Below, piece after piece: positions 53,901 through 61,021 of a stretch of 64,000 nucleotides of DNA. A program made the position numbers and the translations under genes. The stretch is taken from positions 21,190 through 85,189 of the forward strand of contig JBKQSP010000068.1 of the NCBI GenBank assembly GCA_052143575.1. The letters run 5' to 3'. Each line of letters begins with the position of its first letter. Within the stretch, counting starts at the first letter, position 1. This DNA comes from JAKACA01 sp052143575. Its GTDB lineage: Bacteria > Actinomycetota > Acidimicrobiia > Acidimicrobiales > Bog-793. The notes under the pieces were generated by a model. The model was given only the letters and a program-made list of their open reading frames with translations, was not told the origin of the DNA and made no database searches.

Positions 53901-54935
53901 TGGACGAACGTCGGCCCTGCCGGGGAAAACTTCTCCGAGGACTTCAGCATCGCCGGCGTGACGCCGACGGAGCTCGACATGATCCTGCCGGGACAGGCAC
54001 CCACCAACGGACCCGATTCGGTTGACCTCACGGTGCAGACCGGCGGCGGCCTCTCCGCCCTCTCGCACGTCGTCTACGCCGGCGTGCCGGTTGTCAAGAG
54101 ACTCTCCACCCACGTCATCGCCCAGACCGGAGGGTCGCTCACGGTGACAGGCAGCGGGCTCTCGGATGTGACCAGCGTCGAGGTCGCCGGGCAGGGAAGC
54201 CTCAACTTCCTGTCCGACACGACTTCGAGCATCACGCACGAGACGGCCACGTCGCTCACCGTGCAGGTACCGCACTTCTTCAACATCGCCACAGACGTGC
54301 TCCTGTGCACGGTGACGGCGTGCAGCAGTGCGAACCCGACGGTGGACGGCCTCCAGTTCGCGTACGCCGGCCAGCCGGTGATCAACTCCCTCGGTCCCTC
54401 GAGCGGTCCGGCGCACGGCGGTGAGACCGTGACGATCAACGGTGCGCTCGACGCCCTCGTGACGAAGGTCGACTTCGGCGCGACACCCGTCACGATCCTC
54501 TCGCAACCGCAGTTCTCTCCGAGCGGGCCGATCATCGTGATCGCGCCGGCCGGCACGGCCGGCTCGAAGGTCGCCGTCACCGTCACCACGGTCGGTGGAT
54601 CGCTCGTTGGCAAGCCGACGAGTGCCCCGGTCACCTTCACCTATGTGGCGAGCACGCCGGGGGCGCCCCGCGACGTCGCCGCCAAGGCGGGAACACGGAC
54701 GGCGACCGTGACCTGGAAGGCGCCGAGCGACAACGGCGGCGACCCCATATCGGGCTACCTCATCACAGGCACAGCACCCAAGGAGAAGTCGGTGTCGATG
54801 TCCGTGGCAGGGACCGTACTGAAGGCCACCTTCACCAAGCTGGCGGCCAAGGTGGCCTGGACATTCACGGTGCGGGCAAAGAACAAGCTCGGGACCGGGC
54901 TGGCGGCGAGCGCCAAGCCCGTCACCCCGAGCTGA
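51000..54935 (+). CDS. Large secreted S53 (sedolisin/kumamolisin) protease with TIG and fibronectin III domains
   Basis: 1311 aa from a GTG at 51000 behind TGGAGGGG. Signal segment (VAASLLASMAGAIAVAGTAA), then a pro-kumamolisin activation domain (about 70-230, SQYHHYLARGQFGRVFGPS). The catalytic domain (about 290-670) has the sedolisin triad: E336 and D340 in GGGEAALDVDDV and the serine in GGTSSSTPMWAAM (S568); oxyanion Asp lies in SSAGDDGSDD and a calcium site near AGTGYDLASGLGTP. About five IPT/TIG Ig-like domains follow (starts PVVTSLSSAGG, PIVDYVSGG, PTVSSVSPAF, PVVKRLSTH, PVINSLGPSSGPAHGG) and a final FnIII (PGAPRDVAAKAGTRTATVTW). It is an acid-active extracellular protease with a long adhesion-like stalk. 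Confidence 0.93.
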   Translation: MIEHGEGAGFGSGAFHLQGCLTRRTRRSIVRPIVAASLLASMAGAIAVAGTAAAAQLLSTGASASRLVAVSAAPRLPLGARVLGYVATNTEESATIALRLPNPGAVTRFIDATADPRSSQYHHYLARGQFGRVFGPSTATIESVKHELAVEGLTVTTVSSNGLLVSFRGTAAKIETAFHTGLVRVRMTDGSIGQATTTAARLPASIASSVQAVVGLDQLVKWSNGLERVRGHSVGRTPASAPRTTANGPVACSAAAALEADGALTDQQVASSYGLDNLYNAGDTAAGQTVDIYELEPFLQSDVVSFDTCYFNASHTPKDTVISVDGGPGAGPGGGEAALDVDDVSAFAPEATIKVYSGPNMDNPFGPLDTWNAIAVADDAGQVTSSWGVCETEEQVGAPGVQQVENEIFQQTAAQGQTIFSSAGDDGSDDCAGHATVPVATDLSLDDPASQPYVTSVGGTTITEASNPPMETVWNNGNFGGAGGGGISETWAMPPWQAKVAVAQPSSDEACSNDPSGTADLFHLQGDPTNLPSGTACRETPDVSALADPQTGITIFYDGSWLQIGGTSSSTPMWAAMLAEISASTGCDATTPPNRAGFVDPLLYQIADLGGASYSDAFNDITVGDNDNLSVGNGAIDWPAGTGYDLASGLGTPRITDATASTGLAAELCGLASGSATPARPVVTSLSSAGGSIDGGGTLTITGDNFGANEGSVFFGNVDASVPSPSDWTNTSITVDIPPYEAPPGTPECGGGHNTPCAGGSANITVVTSGAAPESSTPAAGGASVYHYTASSPSGGPIVDYVSGGVGTSTGVNGPVGPTAGSNDVEIVGSGLSGATSVTFGTATATIIASPSNSDNELEVEVPASNGTCVFTVAEEGMCAVAVAVTTPKGTSSGPPILEAYQGPVIFAASGAFVPPAGCDCEVVQAPEEYDYAPVPTVSSVSPAFASEQGDSEVAIAGTGFNLLSWFWTNVGPAGENFSEDFSIAGVTPTELDMILPGQAPTNGPDSVDLTVQTGGGLSALSHVVYAGVPVVKRLSTHVIAQTGGSLTVTGSGLSDVTSVEVAGQGSLNFLSDTTSSITHETATSLTVQVPHFFNIATDVLLCTVTACSSANPTVDGLQFAYAGQPVINSLGPSSGPAHGGETVTINGALDALVTKVDFGATPVTILSQPQFSPSGPIIVIAPAGTAGSKVAVTVTTVGGSLVGKPTSAPVTFTYVASTPGAPRDVAAKAGTRTATVTWKAPSDNGGDPISGYLITGTAPKEKSVSMSVAGTVLKATFTKLAAKVAWTFTVRAKNKLGTGLAASAKPVTPS

Positions 54936-55235
54936 CAACGCGAAGGGCTGCAGGAGCCGCTCACGGTGACGGACCTCGCCGTCCGCTCTGCCATGAGCCC
55001 TCGGACATTTGCCCGCCGGTTCCGCGAGACGGCCGGCACGACGCCGTACCGTTGGCTGCTGCAGCAGAGGATCTTCCTCGCCCAGCGTCTGCTCGAGACG
55101 ACCGACCTGTCCGTCGACGCCGTCGCCAGCCAGTGTGGCATCGGTGACGCCGCCAACCTCCGCGACCATTTCCGCCGCGTCGTTGGGACGTCGCCGAACA
55201 GCTACCGGCAGACGTTCCCCCATATCGCCTCGTGA
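54936..55235 (+). pseudogene. C-terminal HTH of a GlxA/AraC-type regulator, 5' truncated
   Basis: Directly behind the protease stop the next frame reads EGLQEPLTVTDLAVRSAMSPRTFARRF in pieces LQEPLTVTDLA, MSPRTFARRFRETAG, then VASQCGIGDAANLRDHF and TSPNSYRQTFPH. This is a full AraC double-HTH domain of the GlxA (DJ-1/PfpI-AraC) type, but the sensing domain is missing. A GTG at 54966 could allow an 89-aa HTH-only protein. The abrupt junction at the protease stop suggests a deletion. Confidence 0.7.
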
Positions 55236-55287
55236 CAACGCACCGCCAGCACCAGCCGGTGTCGTCGCGGCATCTACTCTTCGACCC

Positions 55288-56232
55288 ATGCCGTCGCCGT
55301 CGCAGAACGCCGTCGTCGAGATGGTCGGTCTCACGAAGTGGTACGGCCGAGGAGCCGGAGGTCGATTGGCCCTCGACGGCCTCGACCTTGTGGTGCCGTC
55401 GGGTGGTGTGTTCGGAGTGCTGGGTCGAAACGGCGCAGGCAAGACGACTGCGCTGCGCTGCCTGCTCGGACTCGTACGTCCGACGTCGGGCGTGTGTCGG
55501 GTGCTCGGAGCGGACAGCAGCAGCGATTTGCATCGTGTCATCAACCGGATCGGAGCCCTGATAGAGACGCCTGGTCTTACGCCGTCTCTCACGGGGCGCC
55601 GCAACCTCGCGTTGTTGGCCCGACTGGACCGGATCGGGGCGGACGGCGTCGAGCGGGCGCTCCGCGCCGCTGGGCTGGCTGAGCGAGCCGACGATCCGGT
55701 CGCCACGTACTCGCTCGGCATGCGCCAGCGGCTCGGGATCGCCGCCGCCCTGCTGCGCGATCCGGAGGTGGTCGTGCTCGACGAGCCAGCCAACGGCCTC
55801 GATCCAGCCGGAATCGCAGAAATTCGCCGCTTGCTCGTCTCCCTGGCGGCCGAAGGTCGCACGGTCCTCGTGTCGAGCCATCTTCTCGACGAGGCCGAGA
55901 AGATGTGCGACAGCGTTGCCGTCATGGAGGCGGGGCGGTGCGTCGCCGTGGGTCCCATCGGTGACTTGCTGGCGAGTGCCGGCACCGGGGGCGTGATCGT
56001 CGGAGTCGCGGAGGTGGGGGCTGCGCGGCTCGTCCTTGTCGCCGCCGGCTTGAACGTGACGATCGTCGATGGCCGCCTACGCGTGAGCTGTCCTCCCGCA
56101 GATGCGGCCCGTGTCACCGAGTTGCTCGCGGCGGAGCGCCTCTTCGTGAACGAGCTGCGCTACGAAACCCCTTCGTTGGAGGATTTCTTCTTCGGCCTCA
56201 CCACACCAGCTGGCGCGGGGGCTCTGCCGTGA
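55288..56232 (+). CDS. ABC-2 type exporter ATP-binding protein
   Basis: 314 aa from an ATG at 55288. Complete ABC ATPase: Walker A GVLGRNGAGKTTALR, Q-loop region, signature YSLGMRQRLGIA, Walker B EVVVLDEPANGLDPAG, and H-loop VLVSSHLLDEAEKMC. The C-terminal 80 residues form the small domain usual in CcmA/NatA-like exporters. It overlaps the permease gene by four bases (GTGA). Confidence 0.93.
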   Translation: MPSPSQNAVVEMVGLTKWYGRGAGGRLALDGLDLVVPSGGVFGVLGRNGAGKTTALRCLLGLVRPTSGVCRVLGADSSSDLHRVINRIGALIETPGLTPSLTGRRNLALLARLDRIGADGVERALRAAGLAERADDPVATYSLGMRQRLGIAAALLRDPEVVVLDEPANGLDPAGIAEIRRLLVSLAAEGRTVLVSSHLLDEAEKMCDSVAVMEAGRCVAVGPIGDLLASAGTGGVIVGVAEVGAARLVLVAAGLNVTIVDGRLRVSCPPADAARVTELLAAERLFVNELRYETPSLEDFFFGLTTPAGAGALP

Positions 56233-56996
56233 CCGACCTGTTCGCGGTGGACGTCCAGCGGATCCTCTTGCGGCAGATGACCTGGATGATGGCAGCGTTC
56301 GGGGTTCTGATCGTCGCGGCTGCGGGCGTGATCCTGTTCGTTCATACCGGCAATCACCACCTGTTCGCCACGCGCAGCGATCTGCGTGCCGCAGTGGCCG
56401 CTGCGGTCGTCCCATTGGCGTTCGCCGGCTACATGCTCGGCGCCTCGGCCCTCGGTGCCGACTACACGAGTCGGGCGTTGACGACGCTCCTCACCTGGGA
56501 GCCCCGTCGGCGCCTGGTGCTGGCGTCACGCTCATGTGCGAGCGCCCTCGTCACCGCAGGCTTGACCGTCGTCGTACTGCTGGCGCTCATCGTTGCGCTG
56601 CTCCCCTCAGCCATCCTGCACGGAACCGGCGGTGCTCCCAACGGAGCCTGGTACCTATCGATGGCGGCGATGACGTTGCGCTGCGTCCTGTTCACCGCAG
56701 CGGTGTCGGTCGTCGGCGTCTCAGCTGCAGCAATCGGACGGAGCACGACGGCGGCGGTGATCGGGATCGTGCTGTATCTGGTCCTGATCGAGAACACGGC
56801 CGTCCAGGCCCTGCCGTCCTTCGCCCGGTGGTTGCTCGTCACCGACGCCATCTCATGGATCGGCCAGAACTCGCACACGAGCGCTGGTGCACCCAACGGG
56901 CACACCGTCATCACCGGTGGGCTGCTCCTCGTCGGCGGCATGGCGGCGTTGTGGGCGTTCGCGACGAGGGCCCTGGCGCGGCGCGACGTTACGTGA
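56229..56996 (+). CDS. ABC-2 type exporter permease
   Basis: 255 aa from a GTG overlapping the ATPase stop. Six hydrophobic segments in the ABC-2 pattern (first MMAAFGVLIVAAAGVILF, later AGLTVVVLLALIVALL and AAVIGIVLYLVLIENT). It forms the exporter with the ATPase; the substrate is unknown. No regulator is adjacent apart from the truncated AraC HTH upstream. Confidence 0.85.
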   Translation: MTDLFAVDVQRILLRQMTWMMAAFGVLIVAAAGVILFVHTGNHHLFATRSDLRAAVAAAVVPLAFAGYMLGASALGADYTSRALTTLLTWEPRRRLVLASRSCASALVTAGLTVVVLLALIVALLPSAILHGTGGAPNGAWYLSMAAMTLRCVLFTAAVSVVGVSAAAIGRSTTAAVIGIVLYLVLIENTAVQALPSFARWLLVTDAISWIGQNSHTSAGAPNGHTVITGGLLLVGGMAALWAFATRALARRDVT

Positions 56997-57324
56997 GCAT
57001 GGCGCAGCAGCACCGCTAACGGGACGGCTGTCGGTCGGCCCGCGCCCACCTCGGCTGCCCGGAAGGTGCGATCACCTCCGCCACGGCGACGACGGCGGGG
57101 CCCGCCTCTGCGCAGAGAGCCGCGGCCTCGTATCCTGCTGATCCGCGCAGCAGCGGTGTCGCGAGAATCATCCGGTTCGCCTTCGGGAGAGTTCGGATCG
57201 CTCCAGGGGCTACCCCGGGGACGTCGCATATACCTGGGCAATCCATCGCGCGCCGTCGGGTCCGCTCCACGGACAGCGGGGCGCGCACCACAGGACCCGT
57301 CGCGGCCCGCTGCTGCACACCACG
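56997..57324 (+). other. Hairpin-rich region in front of the reverse transcriptase
   Basis: No convincing gene in 328 bp. Several short stems are visible: a perfect palindrome CTCTGCGCAGAG (57106-57117), CTGCTG/CAGCAG with a seven-base loop (57135-57153), ATCCG/CGGAT around 57170-57200, GGGG-CTA-CCCC (57206-57216), and GGGTCC/GGACCC (57258-57298). Retrons keep their msr-msd RNA immediately upstream of the RT gene, so this is where such an RNA would lie. I cannot assign a1/a2 arms or the branching G with confidence; the stems could be GC-rich chance. Confidence 0.25.
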
Positions 57325-58614
57325 GTGTCCGGACGCGTCCTGACCGTCGCCGAAGGGCTTGCGAGCGCTTTCCTGGCCGGCGACTGGGACCCGCCGCAGA
57401 TGACCCGACGCTGGCAACTCGCGGTCGGCCAACGGAGAGTCTGGGTTCGGGATCTCGCCCTCGCGGCACGTTACGAGTACCCGTCAGCACCTCGCGACCG
57501 GCCGCACGAGCTTGCCTCGTTCCTCGCCGTCTGCCCGCCCCTCACCAAGGCGTTCGCTGCCGCTCGCAGGCGATCCGAGCCACCACCGAGGGTACGACGG
57601 TGGTTTCTCGCAACGACCGCCATGGGAGAGGCGCGCCGGCCCGTTCCAGAGCTCCACAACCTTGCCGATCTGCGAGCGATGCTCGGGCTGTCCGTCGGTG
57701 ACCTCGCCTGGTTCAGCGACACCAAGGAGCTCGGGAAGACGGTGGTAGACGAGCGCCTCCACCACTACCGCTATCGCTGGGTTGCAAAGGCCGGTGGAGG
57801 GGTGCGGCTGATCGAAGAGCCGAAGCCCCTTCTGAAGCACTTCCAGCGCGTGCTGCTACGGGAGATTCTCAATCGTGTTCCTGTGCACTCAGCGGCTGAG
57901 GGGTTCTGCCGGGGACGCTCAGCGCTCAGTTACGCGGCTGGCCATTCGGGGCAAGGCGTCGTCGTGCATGTCGACCTCGAGGACTTCTTCGGCTCCATCG
58001 CCGCGGGTCGCGTGTTCGGGATTTTCCGCCAGTGCGGTTACCCCGAGCCGGTGGCACACGTCCTCACGGGTCTCGTCACGAACGCGGTGCCGCGAGCCAC
58101 TTGGGCAGCCGCACCGCGTCCCGACCGGTCAGATCTGTTGCCGTCGCATCGGCGTCTTGGAAGCCACCTCGCACACGCCCATCTCCCGCAGGGCGCTCCG
58201 ACGTCTCCGGCAATCGCCAATCTCGCCGCCTTCGGGCTCGATCGCCGCCTCTCTGGGCTGGCGGTAGCGACAGGAGGCTCTTATTCGCGTTACGCGGACG
58301 ACCTGGCGTTCTCCTGGCCGGGGCACCGTAGCAACGAACAGCTGGACCGACTCTTGTCCCTCGTCGGCCAGATCGTCGGCGCGGAGGGCTTTCGAGTCAA
58401 CCCGCTCAAGACCTCGACACGCAGGTCGGGACAGCGTCAGCGGCTGGCGGGAGTCGTCGTCAACGCGCGGCCGAACATGGAGCGAAAGGAGTACGACGTA
58501 CTCAAGGCAATCCTCCTCAACGCCGGGCGGACCGGGCCGGACGGGAGAACGGCTCTCGGCATCCTCGGTTCCGCGACCACCTCACCGGCAGGATCTCATG
58601 GGTCAATCAACTGA
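57325..58614 (+). CDS. Retron-like reverse transcriptase with C-terminal frameshift
   Basis: 429 aa from a GTG at 57325. Residues 1-130 are a helical N-domain ending in LRAMLGLSVGDLAWFSD, as in myxobacterial-type retron RTs. The RT domain has the first catalytic aspartate in VVVHVDLEDFFGSI (D217), LPQGAPTSPAIANL (287-300), and the YADD box in YSRYADDLAFS (323-326). EGFRVNPLKTSTRRSGQRQ is the thumb region. The retron signature NAxxH is replaced by SYAAGH (202-207) and VTG by LAG (374-376). Near 58546 the frame breaks; one missing base restores RHPRFRDHLTGRISWV and NPSRGARLRAAFERIEW, ending at TAA 58695-58697. RNA-templated DNA synthesis and phage defence are the known roles of retron RTs. No effector gene is adjacent. 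Confidence 0.88.
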   Translation: MSGRVLTVAEGLASAFLAGDWDPPQMTRRWQLAVGQRRVWVRDLALAARYEYPSAPRDRPHELASFLAVCPPLTKAFAAARRRSEPPPRVRRWFLATTAMGEARRPVPELHNLADLRAMLGLSVGDLAWFSDTKELGKTVVDERLHHYRYRWVAKAGGGVRLIEEPKPLLKHFQRVLLREILNRVPVHSAAEGFCRGRSALSYAAGHSGQGVVVHVDLEDFFGSIAAGRVFGIFRQCGYPEPVAHVLTGLVTNAVPRATWAAAPRPDRSDLLPSHRRLGSHLAHAHLPQGAPTSPAIANLAAFGLDRRLSGLAVATGGSYSRYADDLAFSWPGHRSNEQLDRLLSLVGQIVGAEGFRVNPLKTSTRRSGQRQRLAGVVVNARPNMERKEYDVLKAILLNAGRTGPDGRTALGILGSATTSPAGSHGSIN

Positions 58615-58806
58615 ATCCGTCACGTGGTGCGCGACTGCGCGCCGCATTCGAGCGCATCGAGTGGAGTGAGAGCGAGGCCGAGTCCTCACCGAGGTAAAGG
58701 GGCGCCTCGGCAACGGGCGGGGTGCGAGCCGAAGGCGCCGCCCTGGCGGGTGTGCATGCTGCCGGGTCGCGTGCGACGCCCCCGGTCCAGAGTTAGCGTT
58801 CGACGA

Positions 58807-59673
58807 GTGGACACCTACGTCATCGACCTCCCGGACGGGCGTGAGCTCGCGTTCAGCGAGACAGGCGACCCAGACGGGACACCCGTCCTGGCCTTCCATG
58901 GCACACCCGGTTCGCGGCGACAGATCCTGCTCCCGATGACCGCCGAAGTGGCGACGAGCGTAGGTGTTCGCCTCGTTGCACCAGATCGACCCGGCTACGG
59001 CCACAGCACCTTCCAGCCCGACCGGCGCCTCACCGACTGGCCGGGTGACGTGACAGCCGTTGCCGACCACCTCGGCATCGGCCGCTTTGCCGTGGTCGGC
59101 GTTTCGGGGGGCGGCCCGCATGCACTCGTCTGCGCCGCTCTGCTACCGGATCGCGTCACCCGGGCGGCCGTGGTCAGCGGTGTCGGTCCCCTCTCGACGG
59201 TTGCGGATGCCGAGGGCATGATGCGGATGAACCAGCTGCTGTCCTCCCTGGCGCGCCGTTCGGAGAGGGCGGTACGCCCGCTGACGGCGGTGACGGCGGC
59301 AGTGGCCCGTCACCGGCCCGAGCAAGCGATCAAGTCGATGATGAAGCAGCTCCCCGAGAGCGACGTTGCCGTCCTCGAACGCCCGGAGATCCTCGAGGCC
59401 TTCGTCGTCGACGCCCGTCACGCCTCGGCCACCGCCGCCCGAGCGACCGCCCAGGACATGGCCCTTTTCGCGAGGCCGTGGGGCTTCGACCTGTCGCAGA
59501 TTGTCGTACCGGTCGACTTCTGGCAAGGAGACGCCGACCGCAACGTGCCACCTGCGCACGCACGCCGTCAGGCGGACCAGGTGAAGGAGTCGACCCTGCA
59601 CGAGATCACGGGCGAAGGCCACTTCATGATCATCGACCACCTGGAGGACATCTTGCGAGCCGCGGTCGGCTGA
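58807..59673 (+). CDS. Alpha/beta hydrolase
   Basis: 288 aa from a GTG at 58807. Typical fold: HGTPGSRRQ oxyanion loop, nucleophile elbow VVGVSGGGPHA (S100), late aspartate in VDFWQGDADRNVP, and catalytic histidine in GEGHFMII. No signal peptide. The substrate is unknown. It starts 109 bp behind the end of the RT reading frame. Confidence 0.88.
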   Translation: MDTYVIDLPDGRELAFSETGDPDGTPVLAFHGTPGSRRQILLPMTAEVATSVGVRLVAPDRPGYGHSTFQPDRRLTDWPGDVTAVADHLGIGRFAVVGVSGGGPHALVCAALLPDRVTRAAVVSGVGPLSTVADAEGMMRMNQLLSSLARRSERAVRPLTAVTAAVARHRPEQAIKSMMKQLPESDVAVLERPEILEAFVVDARHASATAARATAQDMALFARPWGFDLSQIVVPVDFWQGDADRNVPPAHARRQADQVKESTLHEITGEGHFMIIDHLEDILRAAVG

Positions 59674-59809
59674 GCCGAGACGGGTCCCTGCCTGTGACTC
59701 GGCGTGGGCGTAGTCGCCGGCTCGGGTGGTCGAGGCGAGCGTGCGCTCCGTGATCCTGTCGTCGTGTGCGACTACGCCACCGATCGCGAGCAACTCGTGT
59801 CCTGGAAAG

Positions 59810-60775
59810 TCAGGAGCGCGCCGGCATGTCTCGGAGGAAGTCGACGAGACCGGCGAAGTAGGTCTCCTGCTCGTCGTAGAGCGCCATGTGGCTGCCATCG
59901 GGGCAGTACAGGTAGCGACCGTGCGGCAACCGTCGAGCCATCATCTCCATGTGGGCGGGGTCCATGGTGTCGTAACGAGCGCCGATGACCAGCGTCGGTA
60001 CCTGGATCCGCTCCAGGTCGGCGACACGGTCCCAGTTCGCCAGCTTGGCGTCAGCGCTCATCCCGAGCTCGCTGGGTCCCTGCATCGGAACGTAGATCTG
60101 CGGGTTGATGTGAGCGAACGCCCGCTGCACCGGGTCCGGCCAGTCGTCAGCCGGCATGCGCAGGGTGTGGCGCTCGTAATAGTGCGGCACCAGGAGTTCC
60201 ATGTAGCGCGGGTTCTCTGTGTCGCCGGCCGCCTCCAAAGCCTTGATCTCCGCCAGCACGCCTTGGTCCATCGCCGGCATGAGGACCTGCTCGGCGTAGG
60301 CCGTGTAGGCGGCGGCACTGGCCATCATGTTCGAGATCACCAACCCCCGCAGATGCTCCTGGTGGGCCAGGGCGTACTCGATGGCCAGGATCCCACCCCA
60401 CGAATGGCCGTAGAGGACGAAGTTGTCACGTCCCAGGCCGAGCGCCCGCCGCACCTGGTCGACCTCGTCGACGAACCGGTTCAGCTCCCATAACGACGGG
60501 TCATCCGGCTGATCGCTGAAACCCGACCCGAGCTGGTCGTAGTAGTAGTACTCGACCCCTCCGGGCGGAAGGTAGCTGTCGCACGCCTCCAGATACTCGT
60601 GCGTGGCACCAGGCCCGCCGTGAAGCAGCAACACCTTCAAGTCCGGATTGTTGCCCACACGCTTCGTCCATACCGAGAACTCTCCGGCCGGCGTCTCAAT
60701 TCGAACGCGGCGAGTGCCACCGCTCAGGCGGTCGTCGCGACCCGAGTAGTCCAGATACCCATCGTGCGCCCCCAT
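59810..60775 (-). CDS. Proline iminopeptidase-family alpha/beta hydrolase (S33)
   Basis: 321 aa from an ATG at 60775. It carries the HGGPG motif (LLLHGGPGATHEY) and the nucleophile elbow VLYGHSWGGILA (S125) diagnostic for proline iminopeptidases and tricorn-interacting factor F1-like enzymes, with the final His in DGSHMALYDE. It probably cleaves N-terminal residues from short peptides or amino-acid amides in the cytoplasm. It is divergent from the MFS gene. Confidence 0.9.
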   Translation of the reverse strand: MGAHDGYLDYSGRDDRLSGGTRRVRIETPAGEFSVWTKRVGNNPDLKVLLLHGGPGATHEYLEACDSYLPPGGVEYYYYDQLGSGFSDQPDDPSLWELNRFVDEVDQVRRALGLGRDNFVLYGHSWGGILAIEYALAHQEHLRGLVISNMMASAAAYTAYAEQVLMPAMDQGVLAEIKALEAAGDTENPRYMELLVPHYYERHTLRMPADDWPDPVQRAFAHINPQIYVPMQGPSELGMSADAKLANWDRVADLERIQVPTLVIGARYDTMDPAHMEMMARRLPHGRYLYCPDGSHMALYDEQETYFAGLVDFLRDMPARS

Positions 60776-60887
60776 CGTCTCCCTCCCGAACTCGCAGAAC
60801 TACATCCTGACCGGCCGGGGAGCCGCCACGGCAGCCTGAAGGTTTCTGTGCCCCGCCCCTTTGAGGACTGCCCCCAGACGACCAGCA

Positions 60888-60911
60888 CCTGGCGGCGGCT
60901 CTGCCGCCAGG
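60888..60911. promoter_or_regulatory. Perfect hairpin in the divergent intergenic region
   Basis: CCTGGCGGC and GCCGCCAGG, a perfect nine-base-pair stem with the loop GGCTCT, about 110 bp upstream of the MFS start and 112 bp upstream of the S33 start. It lies between two divergent genes and so is not their terminator; it could be a leader structure or a protein-binding site. Confidence 0.4.
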
Positions 60912-61021
60912 GTCCCCAGGCTGCTTTACACCCTGCCTCGGAGCGACGTCATCGTTCTGCACGGCTCTCGGCCGCCTTCTCAGGCATGCTTGAACTCGGC
61001 CGTGGGCGATAACGTGCCCCC

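Noticed and set aside
50976..56117. Two very long minus-strand frames opposite the S53 protease and ABC ATPase
   Set aside because: Both are complementary to well-supported genes and consist of low-complexity residues.
57016..57432. A minus-strand ORF through the RT upstream region
   Set aside because: It overlaps the RT start, has no ribosome site and no recognisable family; short protein-like pieces are insufficient.
58530..58570. Programmed ribosomal frameshift in the reverse transcriptase
   Set aside because: No slippery heptamer or clear downstream pseudoknot is visible; a simple one-base deletion explains the break.
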